Source: Odontesthes bonariensis
Lineage: Eukaryota; Chordata; Actinopteri; Atheriniformes; Atherinopsidae
DNA length: 64,000 nt
Direction: 5' to 3'
Assembly (NCBI RefSeq): GCF_027942865.1
Contig: NC_134507.1
Location: 38,908,797-38,972,796, forward strand
The notes beneath the pieces are model-generated. The model saw only the letters and a list, made by a program, of their open reading frames with translations. It made no database searches and was not told the origin of the DNA. Below, piece after piece: positions 46,165 through 57,052 of the stretch; positions within the stretch are counted from its first letter, which is position 1; each line of letters begins with the position of its first letter. The position numbers and the translations under genes were made by a program.

Positions 46165-46168
46165 TAAG

Positions 46169-46427
46169 AATTTTCCCACTGTGTGTGTGTGTGTGGCTCT
46201 AGAGATGGGGAGAGTGGAAAAACTAAATAAATTTGTGCTCCAAGTTCCTTGGTTGTTGAAACAAGAACTGATCAGAAAGATGAAGAAAAGCCGGAGTGTT
46301 TTAATCTGCAAGCTTTTCAGATTCAGGTTAGCTGCTGGCATGGCACTGCAGACAGTTGAATTTGCTGCACCGTCCGGCCGAGTGAGGCACCTGGAAAAGA
46401 GGTGTCAGCCTCTGACAGTTCCAACTC
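46169..46427 (+). promoter_or_regulatory. U1 unit 2 upstream region
   Basis: Same 5' flank as units 3 and 4 but with a TG repeat expansion (about 46178-46193). The U1 promoter should lie here. The stretch GAGGCACCTGGAAAAGAGGTG, about 20-45 bases before U1, is conserved in all four units; I cannot name the proximal element with confidence. Confidence 0.4.
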
Positions 46428-46522
46428 ATACTTACCTGGCAGGGGAGATACCATGATCAAGAAGGTGGTTCACCCAGGACGAGGCTCAGCCATTGCACAC
46501 CGGCTGTACTGACCCTTGCGAA
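46428..46522 (+). pseudogene. U1 snRNA copy b, 5' part
   Basis: U1 nucleotides 1-95, ending GACCCTTGCGAA. The last six bases, TGCGAA, are repeated at 54810-54815 on the other side of an 8.3-kb insertion. The remaining 69 bases lie at 54816-54884. 95 plus 69 gives exactly the 164 bases of the intact copies. Confidence 0.92.
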
Positions 46523-47260
46523 TGGCGATGTGCTGAATAGGAGTGCAATTGACCCTGCGAGCCATTGGCTTAGAGTCCATGTAGGTGCAATTAAGAATTC
46601 TGATGTCACTGACCTCAAGAGTAATTTACATATGCCTTCCCCCAGGTCTTGTGGACCAGGAAGGACCAGGATATTACAGGACAAATGGCACACAATTTCA
46701 TAGATGCACCAAGCATAAGCTCCCTGCATCCATTTGCGCACAAAAGTCCCCTCCTGGCATGCTTTTGCATGGGTTTGTCATGTCAATCAACAGAATAGTG
46801 TTAAATGCATTTATTGTCATACTTTTGCTATATCTCAAGTGTGTGTATGAACAAAAAGCTATTCAAAATTCATACCATGTATTTTTTTTTGCTCCCTTTC
46901 TTTCAATAAAGTATTATTGATTATCACTTACTCCTATGCCTCTTATGCTACTTCCCTAGAAGCCATTTATTTATATGGCCCTTATTTCTGATAACTAGGC
47001 TCTGTTATTGTTGAATCAATTGACAGACACTCCACGACTCATTGTGACTGTAGCACTGACCATTTTTATTCAGTACCACAGCAAACAGCATCCAAGGGCA
47101 ATGTTGACACCAGAGGGTGCAGTGCCGAGGAACAACAAAAGGTGCTGCGTTAAAGGGCACTCAGAGAGGGCACAGAGGACCATGAATTGCATGGCATTGT
47201 GGAGCAATACAAAATGTAATGGCACAGTTTACAGAGCATCACAGAAGTGCAACTTTAAAG

Positions 47261-47855
47261 GGCACAGTGCAGAGAACAACCCCACATAAAGTGAATGAAA
47301 TAGGGCAACAGTGCAGAGAACAACCCCACATAAAGTGAATGAAACAGGGCAACAGTGCAGAGAACAACCCCACATTAAGTGAATGAAACAGGGCAACAGT
47401 GCAGTGAACAACCCCACATAAAGTAAATGAAACAGGGCAACAGTGCAGAGAACAACCCCACATAAAGTGAATGAAACAGGGCAACAGTGCAGAGAACAAC
47501 CCCACATTAAGTGAATGAAACAGGGCAACAGTGCAGAGAACAACCCCACATAAAGTAAATGAAATAGGGCAACAGTGCAGAGAACAACCCCACATAAAGT
47601 GAATGAAACAGGGCAACAGTGCAGAGAACAACCCCACATAAAGTAAATGAAATAGGGCAACAGTGCAGAGAACAACACGTCCCATGTTTAAGGGCAATTG
47701 TTCGTCCAGAACACAGAGAACAACCCCACATAAAGTGAATGAAATAGGGCAACAGTGCAGAGAACAACCCCACATAAAGTGAATGAAATAGGGCAACAGT
47801 GCAGAGAACAACCCCACATAAAGTGAATGAAATAGGGCAACATTGCAGAGAACAA
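47261..47855. repeat. 44-bp minisatellite, about 13 copies
   Basis: Unit beginning CAGTGCAGAGAACAACCCCA, first at 47265 and every 44 bases (47309, 47353, 47397 and so on). A diverged stretch at about 47676-47710 interrupts it. It lies in the 3' side of element A, next to sequence (47100-47260) with imperfect, older copies of the motif. Confidence 0.92.
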
Positions 47856-48028
47856 CACACAGAATGCAGAGCATGAATACAGCAACTATATACACTATTT
47901 ACAAGGGGCCGACCGTTCACTCCTCCAGTCCGTCCACAACGGACATGAAGTGTTCAAAGTTTTTGAAAACTATGTCTTCCAGTCCATTGGAGGGTGAACG
48001 GTGAATCTCAGGGCAATATGTCTTTTTT

Positions 48029-51000
48029 TTAATATTTTTTGTGTCCCTGGATTTTGTGCCCGCAAACTTTGCAGGCCGGGAGACGCTGCACCTTCACGCC
48101 CAGCTCAGTGGGGTGGTCTGCCAGCTTTCTCTTGTACAGAGTCGATCGGGACCACGACAACCCTGCCACAGCACTTTGTCCAGATGGCGGCTTTACACCT
48201 GGCCTGATGGGCACAGACGCCGTGACCTGCGGGATGGAGGCCTGACCAGCAGGCTGTGTGGAGGAGGAGACGAGGGGCAGCAGAGGCGTGGTGATGGTGG
48301 ACGGGGCAGAGCAGGAGACGAGGGGCAGCACTGCAGTGGGCCTGGTGATGGTGGACGGGGCAGAGCAGGAGACGAGGGGCAGCAGAGGCGTGGTGATGGT
48401 GGACGGGGCAGAGCAGGAGACGAGGGGCAGCACTGCAGGAGGCCGGATGATGGTGGAGGTGGTGGGGATTCTCCTCACCGGCAGACGGAGCAGCTGTGGA
48501 GGAGGCTGCGGCGTCTCCAGCAGCAGGTTGGTCCGACCCTTCAACACCTTGGTGCCGGCTGTGCTGGGCGTGGGGACGTACTCCATCACGGGGTAGTCGG
48601 GTGGAGGGAGGACGTCCGGCTGGCGCGGTGCAGGAGGCAGCTGCTCACAAGACACAGACGCGGCCTCTGTCAAGCCGACCTCCAGCAGCGCAGCACAGAA
48701 AGCCTCCAGGTTCTGGAACCCGGGCAGAGGACTGACACTGCAGACGTCGTCCTGTAAAACACACGCGCACGGACACACACAGAGAAAAGTAGGTAAGTTT
48801 CAATGTATACGATGTCTTGTTTTTTCAGTGGGTCACATGTATCGCTGTATTCTCTTCTATCAGTATGTATTGGACTCACAAAGGCAGGAGGGTTGACCGA
48901 AGCAGTCTCGCTGTTGGTCAGTCTGATGTGGGGCTCCACATCAGTACGGTCCTCCTCGCTCTGGTACGCCTCGTCGGCGTCTGGGTCGACCTCCCCAGGC
49001 TGAACGACCTCCTCCTCCGGCCCAGGACCGTCGCTGATGATGCCCTCCAGCGAGAACGCCTCCCCCGTGCTTTGGCTGAAGAGGTACTCCAGCCCGAGCA
49101 GCTCATCGGACTGGACATCAGCCGGGGCCCGGAAGTTGCGCTCCACTGGCTCGCCCAACAGCTGCTGGCAGCGGGAGTTCAGGCGGTCAATGAGTGGCGC
49201 AGAGTACACCCGGTGGTGCCGCCCTCCGCCCCCAAACACCGCGTCTGAGCTGCGGTCAGCGTTCCACCTGGCGATGCCGCTTATCAGGTAAACCTGATAA
49301 GGCCGCGCCGCACAGTGGGGACCTGAACATCACAACAAACAGGTATTATCAGTACCTCAGTTATCATGTGATAAACGTGTTTTTTTTTTGGTATTTTTCC
49401 CCCTTAGATTACCTGGAATCATGTGGGGCAAAGATTTATGGAACCCCTCCAGGCTGTTGCTCCCACGCAGGCCCTTATAATATGGGACGTCCACACCGTT
49501 GATGATGGTGGTGCGGGCAACACGATACATGACCATGCCTGGGGGGTCCTGGATGCACTCCAGGTGTCGCTGCTGGGCTGCCCACATCTCATCTATGGCC
49601 GCTGTAAACACACACACACATGTTGAGCTGTAGTCATTTTGCACGTGTGTGTGTGTGTGTGTGTGTGAGGTGTTTTTTTTTCCTTACCAGGGGACTTGAA
49701 GAGGCTGACGCCGCTCTCATCCAGCCCTGCTGGACCCTTCAGGTCCTCGATGAGGAGGTGGACCAGGCGAAACGTCTCCTGGGCCCCAAGGGTGACGCGC
49801 CGGACATGGTGCTTCAGCTGGTCCCGGAGACGTCCCGCCGGACCACGTACTCGTCACTCACCACCTCCATGGTGGCCGGGTCTCTGGCCCTGATGGCAGC
49901 GATGAGGAGCTGGAGGTCCTCGCGGTTGTAAGCCAGCACCGCCCCGACCAGCGCGGATTTGAAGGAGGCGTACTTTGAGTGAGCCTCCGTTCACAGAGCG
50001 GCGTCAAAGCGGTGGAGCCAGTGGAAAATGTCCAGCCTCACCACCATCCCCTCGTCCACCCAGGACTGGAACATGATCTCCACCGCGGTCGGACCCTGTG
50101 CTTTGCAGCAGCCGTGGTCAATGTCGAGGATCTGGGGGACGGGCTGATTTGCGAGGCGGAACCGCTCCATCACCCCACGACACATGGGCCCCAGCTTCTC
50201 CACGGACTCCTCGCAGGTAAGCACAAAGCTGACGATCTGGGAGAGCTCGTTGCCGATGCTGGTGAACCACTCAGCCGAGCCCTTGCCCTCCCCAGACAGC
50301 TTCTTCACCACCTACAACAAAACAAACAAACAAATACAGTTTAGCTTTGCATAATGTGGTGTTTCCCTGTGAGTACTTGTATGCAACACACTTTTGGCTA
50401 ACTTGCCTTCTTTGTGGAGTCCATTTTCAGCACTTTGCCGAACGTGGACAGGATCTGGCTCCGGTAATCCTGCACGTTGTCCACCTCGGGCAGGAGGAAG
50501 GCATGGTGCAGGAGCCGGGCGCAGGGAACCGCTCTCGGAGGGGGCGGTGCCTGGAACTCCCTGTGGCCCAGCGCAGAGACGATGCCTCTGGGTTCCACCA
50601 GGGCCATGAGGAGTGTGGTGTAGAGGTCCTTCCTCTCGTGGTAGTCCTCCAGGTGGTTCTCCTGCACCTGCCGCCACACCTTGACCATCGTGTTACCCTC
50701 CGTTCTGTCACGCAGGAGGCGAATGATGGTCTTGTCCACCCCTCGCCTGGCAGTCAGTATGGCGGGAAACCTGGCCCGATGTGCCTCGCTCAGCTGCCGG
50801 AGGATGGCGTCGTCCCACGCCAGCCACCGACCCATGGGTCCGCTCTCTCCACCTCTGGCAGCCTTGAGACACGGCCCACACGACAACACCTCTGTCGCCA
50901 GGGTGTACCAGCCCAACACATCACAGATGGGACGTACCTAAAACAGAGAGAGAGAGAGAGAGAGAATCACAGGTCAATCACAGGTTGCAGATATGCAACA

Positions 51001-53701
51001 AGCTTTTTATTTAGTTACATTATTTATTTACATTACATTTTTTGCATTTTATGTGTGCTTCCCTTTTTCACAACAAAGATCTGTGAAATCTTTTTGATTT
51101 GTTGTTGAATGGAAAGTTTATGATGGTTGCGTTCCGCACTTTCTATTAAGAATGTTCAATAAAGGTCTATTACATACATTTTATTGTGGTAGCAGCAGTT
51201 CACTATACCTTTTTTGCCAATCGATCTGCAGAGAATGACTTGGTTGTGTGAACAAAATTAATCAGGAAAGCCCACAGTTGCAAATATGCAACATTGCCTA
51301 AAATGATTAAAAATAGCCCAATTTCAAAAATTCCAAAAATATTGGTGTATTCCCACCCAAAAAGATGCAAGAAGAGCCAAAATGATTTTTTTCAGTGATT
51401 ATTCGTATGCTTGGGTGCTACAAGGTTAAGTAGTCCATGCTGATGTGTGTATTTCTCTGAGCACAGCTGTGCAGAGACTGAGCCTTACCCGGGAGTGGTA
51501 GCCAGACTTGGAGAGGTGTGAGTTGCCTCCAGCCCCGGCACACTTCTCTCCGCGCGGACACTTCAGGGAGCACCGCCACACTCCAACGGGACGCCAGAAG
51601 AAAAAGCGGCCTCGGAAAAAGGCCTGTGGAGTGGGAATGCCGCCGCTCACAAAGCCGGGTGGCTCGGGTGGGTAGAACCACATCCGGTCTGACTTCAACA
51701 CTCGCCGCCTTCTAATGGCGCCCTTTATGTCCTTGTAGACCTGGACTGGTGTGAAGAGGCCTCGCTCGCTGTCCTCCTTCAGCCAGGGGATGTCGGCAGA
51801 GGGGATTCCGTTGGGGTCTTCCCAGAGGCGCACCCAGCCTTCCAGCTCCACCTGCAAGACACAAGGTGTACAACAACGCACAACATTTAGTTATTTATTT
51901 TCCCTAATGTGGTGATTTTGTGAAATGCATTAACATTGCTTGTGTATTTTGTGATTTTACACTTACAGAAGAGTCACTCTGTGACAAGGTGGTGGCAGAC
52001 GCAGGCTGTGAGGTCGACGGCGGCTCCTCGGGACGAGCATCAGGGGGACCCTGACCAGGCGCTGAGGACGGCACGGGCGTCTGTTGTTCAGGAGACTCAG
52101 TAGAGGCAGCCGTGCTGGTGGACGGCTGTGAGGACAGCAGGAGCTGCTTTGAGGCAGCCTTGCTGGTGGACGGCTGTGAGGACAGCAGGAGCTGCTTTGA
52201 GGCAGCCTTACTGGTGGACGCCTGTGAGGACAGCAGGAGCTGCTTGTGCTGTGTTGAGGCAGCCGTGCTAGTGGAGGGCTGTGAGGACAGCAGGAGCTGC
52301 TTGTGCTGTGTTGAGGCAGCCGTGCTGGTGGACGGCTGTGAGGACAGCAGGAGCTGCTTTGAGGCAGCCTTGCTGGTGGAGGGCTGTGAGGACAGCAGGA
52401 GCTGCTTGTGCTGTGTTGAGGCAGCCGTGCTGGTGGACGGCTGTGAGGACGGCTTCTGCTGCTTGCTGCGCCTTTCCTTCTTGCTGGTAGACTTCTTTGG
52501 AGAAGCTGGCACGCTGGTGGAGAGTGGCGACGGCTGTTTGGGACCCTCGGCGGACACAGGAGGAGGCTGACTGGCGGAGATGGGCTCCCCATGGCTCTCG
52601 AAGGTGACGAGGGCATCCACCAGAGCAGTGTCGTCCGGAGCGTCATCAGACCATGGCGCCTGGGAGGTGGCAGCTGCAGCAGGGGCCCTTGAAGTGGCAG
52701 CGGCGGCAGCAGCAGGAGGAGGAGTGGCGCTCTGTGAATTACAGGTGAGTGTGAGCTATTACATTATTATTGGGTTTTGCAGTGTAGTTACAGAATGCAG
52801 TGTAGTTACAGAATGCAGTGTAGTTACAGAATGCAGTGTAGTTACCTCTTTATCCAGTATATACTGTCTGAAGCGTTTGAGTGACTTCGAGGTGATGTCA
52901 CTCTCCCGCATCAGCAGCCACTGCTTGACAGAGGTGTGGGCCTCCTGCGCCATCCTCCGCTCCTGCTCACTGCCGGCTTGAGGGTCAGATTGGTGGCGCT
53001 GGTACCACTGCCACATCTCGAGGAACGTGAACGACCGGAAACGGCCCATGCCGTAAATGGCCTTGTCCACGTTCCTCTCGAGGTGGCAGGAGATGGCCGG
53101 AAAGAGCTCCACGTACTGCAGCAGGCTGTCCTTCAGCCACTCCTCGTTTATGGCCCCGCGCTTCTCCGGCTGCCGGCTCTCTTTAACGTGGCGGTCGACG
53201 AGACTGAAATGCACACACACACACACACATCGCTGTTAGTTTCAGTGAAGGGAAAACTGTTCCTGGCTTGCTTTGGTTTTCCTGTAAATGCTTACTACTT
53301 GACGTAGCCCACGTCGTTCTCGACCAGCCACTTAAAGGTCCGGCCGGTGTAGCGGCCGAAGGTCAGGACCAGCTGCCCCAAGTACTGGGCCTCAGTCGGC
53401 CTCTGTACGCCACAGCGCCTCTTTGCTGAAGACGAGACATGTTATGACCTCAGTGACAGGCAAGCAAAAGCTCTGGTGCACCACATTGTCATTACTTATA
53501 TATTTATAGTATAAATGCAATGCCAAGATGTTTACCCTCCTCAAAGGCAGTCTTGGGGTCCCTCTGTTTGTCGTCCCTCGGACAAACCTGACCTCTCCCC
53601 TGCTGGGCCTTGGCTGCCTTGGAGGCTGCCAGAACGCATTGCTGCCTTTCTACCGGCAGGCTGGTGTTCAGTATGTTGAGGGCTGGCAGCAAAGTATCCA
53701 T
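48029..53701 (-). CDS. Dada-like transposase, ten exons, one stop and one frameshift
   Basis: Exons (high to low): 53701-53536, 53425-53296, 53203-52846, 52731-51967, 51851-51489, 50937-50407, 50311-49688, 49601-49413, 49322-48880, 48751-48029. Introns have GT-AG ends except after exon 6, where GC is the likely donor; phases match throughout. Exons 1-3 include TFGRYTGRTFKWLVENDVGY and YGMGRFRSFTFLEMWQWY. Exon 4 is a Ser/Thr/Ala-rich repeat linker. Exon 5 has FYPPEPPGFVSGGIPTP and a Cys motif CSLKCPRGEKC, continued by CGPC in exon 6. Likely catalytic acids: LDIDHGCC and VRLDIFHWLHR in exon 7, SNSLEGFHKSL in exon 8. Exon 10 ends with CKVCGHKIQGHKKY. Exon 7 has TGA at 49993-49991 and a one-base shift near 49830. 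The catalytic assignment is inferred. Confidence 0.75.
51967..52560 (-). repeat. coding tandem repeat in transposase exon 4
   Basis: Repeated blocks encode SSQPSTSTAASTQHKQLLL or the shorter SSQPSTSKAASKQLLL, about seven in a row between 52460 and 52100. Unit lengths of 48 and 57 bases keep the frame, so the linker can change length without breaking the gene. Confidence 0.85.
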
Positions 53702-54809
53702 GTCCTGAAATTGTCAACAGACTTTTAGCAATATCATGATCATTATAACCATTGCAATAGTCACTATTATTAGACAAATGGAGGCAAAATCCATAGCATT
53801 GCCACCAGAATTGAAAATGTAACACGTATTAAAATTCATACAAACGAGGTGGATATATATTTTTTTTTTTTTGCATAAATAATGGCTCCGGGCCAAATCA
53901 CAGACGCACTTGACAGAGTTGCAGCTCGAAAGAGCGCATGTGCACTGTCGCTGGTGTCACTCGACTTTCATTTTACAACGCTAAAAACGTTATCTATTAT
54001 CTGTTGATGTGACATTCACAAAGTAGACAGGAAAACGATATAAATATAGCCATGCTGTATATTTTTTTTTGCTAAAATAAACTTTATAGCGTTGATTAAA
54101 CAAAACACCCATGGAGCAACACGGAGATATTTACAGCGTACGGTCACCCAGCTTTAACATTACGCTTAAAACCTTGTATTAAAAATAAACAGGTGATCTT
54201 CTTAGAGGTATATCGCCAGAATATGATCGCAGACGAGCAAGAGGGTCTGGCTGCAGACCTGTACTGCCGCTGGTGTCACTCGACTTCCATGTTACGACAT
54301 TAAAAACGTTATCTGTTATCTGTTGATGTGATATTCACAAAGTAGAAAGGAAAACGATATAAATAAAGCCATGCTGTATTTTTTTTTTTGTTGCTAAAAA
54401 TAAACTTTATAGCGTTGCTAACACCCTCCGGTCACCCAGCTTTAACATTACGCTAAAAACCTTGTATTACAATTAAACAGGTGATCTTTTTGATAAATTA
54501 CAGAGGTATATCGCTAGAATATAATCGTAGTAGGTGAATGCGGGACATTTTTTATCAATTACAGAGGTATATCGCTAGAATATGATCGTAGTAACAAACT
54601 GTACCTTCGTAGCAGCCTCTCGGTATTTCACGAGTTGGTTTGGCTTGAATTGGCCAAGAGCCTCTCTGATTGGCCTACAGTGTACGTTTAGAATGTAGAC
54701 TCCTCTCTGATTGGCCTAGAGTCTACACTTAACGTAGACTCTAGGCCAATGAAAGGCCGTAACTGTCTACAAGAAACGTAGACTTTTGCACTTCAGTTCG
54801 GAAATCTTC
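53702..54809. promoter_or_regulatory. 5' side of element A: promoter and internal duplication
   Basis: About 53950-54230 is repeated at 54268-54530 (shared start CGCTGGTGTCACTCGACTT; shared GGTCACCCAGCTTTAACATT). A shorter motif, AGAGGTATATCGC, occurs three times. At 54680-54760 are three ATTGGCC blocks (CCAAT boxes on the minus strand, the transposase direction), with a small palindrome GTCTACACTTAACGTAGAC. These are likely promoter elements and transposase-binding subterminal repeats, by inference. Confidence 0.55.
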
Positions 54810-54815
54810 TGCGAA

Positions 54816-54884
54816 TTCCCCAAATATGGGAATCTCGACTGCATAATTTCTGGTAGTGGGGGACTGTGTTCGCGCTCTCCCCTG
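54816..54884 (+). pseudogene. U1 snRNA copy b, 3' part
   Basis: Continues U1 from nucleotide 96: TTCCCCAAATATGGGAATCT, the Sm region and the last stem, ending CTCTCCCCTG. It has two base changes against copy a. The 3' flank follows as in the other units. Confidence 0.9.
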
Positions 54885-55433
54885 ATTTGACTGTATAACG
54901 TAAATATCCCTGGGCAACTCAACCTTGGTTTTTGTCCTGGCGTTGCTGCTTTAACGACACCTTTCCATCTTTAAAACCCATGTTTTGCAAGGTTTGCTGA
55001 ATGCTGCGGCAGGTCTGCACATCTGATATGCAGCTGCGCAGTTGTCAGGTGAGGTCATACAGTGCAGTCACCCCAGGCAGGTGGGCGTTGCCTTAGTGAT
55101 GGCAACAACGAGATGAGAATACGGCAGCATTTCTGCACTGGAGATATTAAGCCGTGAGGGTTTGCCTCAACTAAGAATTTTCCCAGTGTGGGTTGGGTGT
55201 GGCTCTAGAGATGGGGAGAGTGGAAAAACTAAATCAATTTGTGCTCCAAGTTCCTTGGTTGTTGAAACAAGAACTGATCAGAAAGATGAAGAAAAGCCGG
55301 ACTGTTTTAATCTGCAAGCTTTTCAGATTCAGGTTAGCTGCTTGCATGGCACTGCAGACAGTTGAATTTGCTGCACCGTCCGGCCGAGTGAGGCACCTGG
55401 AAAAGAGGTGTCAGCCTCTGACAGTTCCAACTC

Positions 55434-55597
55434 ATACTTACCTGGCAGGGGAGATACCATGATCAAGAAGGTGGTTCACCCAGGACGAGGCTCAGCCATT
55501 GCACACCGGCTGTGCTGACCCTTGCCAACTCTCCAAATGTGGGAATCTCGACTGCATAATTTCTGGTAGTGGGGGACTGCGTTCGCGCTCTCCCCTG
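55434..55597 (+). ncRNA. U1 snRNA copy c (full length, in a complete unit)
   Basis: 164 bases from ATACTTACCTGG to TCTCCCCTG, in a complete 713-bp unit with 5' and 3' flanks. It differs from copy a near nucleotide 94-100 (TTGCCAACTCTCC for TTGCGAATTCCCC), which alters the Dada target sequence. A 3' box is weak (GTATAACGTAAATA). It is the best candidate for a working U1 in the window, or at least the only one with an unbroken neighbourhood. Confidence 0.85.
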
Positions 55598-56146
55598 ATT
55601 TGACTGTATAACGTAAATATCCCTGGGCAACTCAACCTTGGTTTTTGTCCTGGTGTTGCTGCTTTAACAACACCTTTCCATCTTTTAAACCCTTGTTTTG
55701 CAAGGTTTGCTGAATGCTGCGGCAGGTCTGCACAGCTGATATGCAGCTGCGCAGTTGTCAGGTGAGGTCATACAGTGCAGTCACCCCAGGCAGGTGGGCG
55801 TTGCCTTAGTGATGGCAACAACGAGATGAGAATACGGCAGCCTTTCTGCACTGGAGATATTAAGCCGTTAGGGTTTGCCTCAACTAAGAATTTTCCCAGT
55901 GTGGGTTGGGTGTGGCTCTAGAGATGGGGAGAGTGGAAAAACTAAATCAATTTGTGCTCCAAGTTCCTTGGTTGTTGAAACAAGAACTGATCAGAAAGAT
56001 GAAGAAAAGCCGGACTGTTTTAATCTGCAAGCTTTTCAGATTCAGGTTAGCTGCTGGCATGGCACTGCAGACAGTTGAATTTGCTGCACCGTCCGGCCGA
56101 GTGATGCACCTGGAAAAGAGGTGTCAACCTCTGACAGTTCCAACTC

Positions 56147-56239
56147 ATACTTACCTGGCAGGGAGATACCATGATCAAGAAGGTGGTTCACCCAGGACGA
56201 GGCTCAGCCATTGCACACCGGCTGTGCTGACCCTTGCGA
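56147..56239 (+). pseudogene. U1 snRNA copy d, 5' part only
   Basis: Starts ATACTTACCTGGCAGGGAGA (one G fewer than the others) and runs to GACCCTTGCGA. There it stops at the same site where element A entered copy b. The 3' half is not in this window. Confidence 0.88.
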
Positions 56240-57052
56240 GCGGCCCTCAGCTCGTACAAAGTGCAAAATCGGATGTAGACTTTAGGACAAATAAGTCATA
56301 TTATTGGCTAAAAGATTTGTAAATCAAATCTATGGAGATGGAGGGATGGGAAATCATGGGCATGCTGTACTATTGGTCAATTAGCTGTCAAAAGCTGCCA
56401 GGCCATGTGGTGAAGTTTTGTGGCAGGGTGAATCTTGGGAAATGTACAAAATACGACTTAAATGATCGTTTTATACAAGTGTTTTGTCTAATTGGGAGTG
56501 TTGGACATTGAATCATGTTTTAATGCTTGCATTGCTGTCTATTGATCACTTCATTTGAGTGATTTATTTATTTTCACCCACCAGCTGGTACTTGGTATTG
56601 TATGAAAAAAAGAAAATGGTGGTTAAAAAGTGAGACTAATTGGTGTGGCTATTTTTAGAAACATGTGGATGTGAATGTAAACAAAACCTCTAAAGCTCTT
56701 ATTTTTGTCTTTCCATACGTCGACCCACTGGTTTGAGGCCTACATGGTGATGGAGACATTGATTTTGGGGGAAATGACACACTGTTACCTCTGCAACATT
56801 GTCTATTAAGTCAATAAACTTTTTTTTATTTCTTCACAGTTGTAAGCTGTTCATGTGTTTATTATTACAGATGATGGTATATCATGAATGATTATAATTA
56901 CTGGTAGGTTACATTATAATGAATAGATTGAAGGAGAACATTGAAAGTGTTGACTTGGAATAAGAAATGACACAACACACTGCTACTGCGATTCAAGGCA
57001 CTTTAAGGGCTGAAGTGCATTTATTCAAGTGCATTCTCATTTAGTAAACAAA

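Larger units (their letters stand above)
46523..54809 (-). mobile_element. Dada-like DNA transposon inserted in U1 snRNA (element A)
   Basis: An 8287-bp insertion in U1 copy b, flanked by the 6-base duplication TGCGAA. It holds a ten-exon minus-strand gene (53701-48029) for a transposase of about 1,430 residues, a long 3' side (46523-48028) with a 44-bp minisatellite, and a 1.1-kb 5' side with an internal duplication. The Dada superfamily of DNA transposons is known to insert in multicopy small-RNA genes, including U1, with 6-7-base duplications, which fits. I see no long terminal inverted repeat; a short match AAGTGCAAAA lies near the right end. With one stop and one frameshift in the gene it is a fairly young, inactive copy. 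Confidence 0.8.
36253..56239 (+). repeat. U1 snRNA tandem array, units of about 713 bp
   Basis: Four U1-bearing units in the same direction. Each has about 260 bp of 5' flank (starting AATTTTCCCAGTGTGGG), the 164-base U1, and about 290 bp of 3' flank ending TTTGCCTCAACTAAG. Matching points in units 3 and 4 are 713 bases apart (for example 55162 and 55875). Unit 1 lacks most of its 5' flank, joined at 36252 to the Gmr1 fossil. A Gypsy element sits between units 1 and 2, a Dada-like transposon splits the U1 of unit 2, and unit 4 is cut in its U1 by a second Dada-like element. Confidence 0.9.

Noticed and set aside
47261-47855. CRISPR-like array
   Set aside because: The repeats are directly head-to-tail with no variable spacers, and the genome is eukaryotic.
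47229-47895. Long Cys/Phe/Leu-rich frames of 149 and 218 codons on the minus strand
   Set aside because: They are translations of the 44-bp minisatellite; three units make 132 bases, so any frame stays open.
48041-48757. Gly/Arg-rich plus-strand frame of 238 codons
   Set aside because: Antisense shadow of the last transposase exon, whose minus-strand frame continues in phase from the preceding exons.
52112-52570. Cys-rich plus-strand repeat protein
   Set aside because: Antisense of the coding repeat in transposase exon 4.
56147-56239. U1 copy d as a working gene
   Set aside because: Only nucleotides 1-94 remain; the Sm site and last stem are missing.
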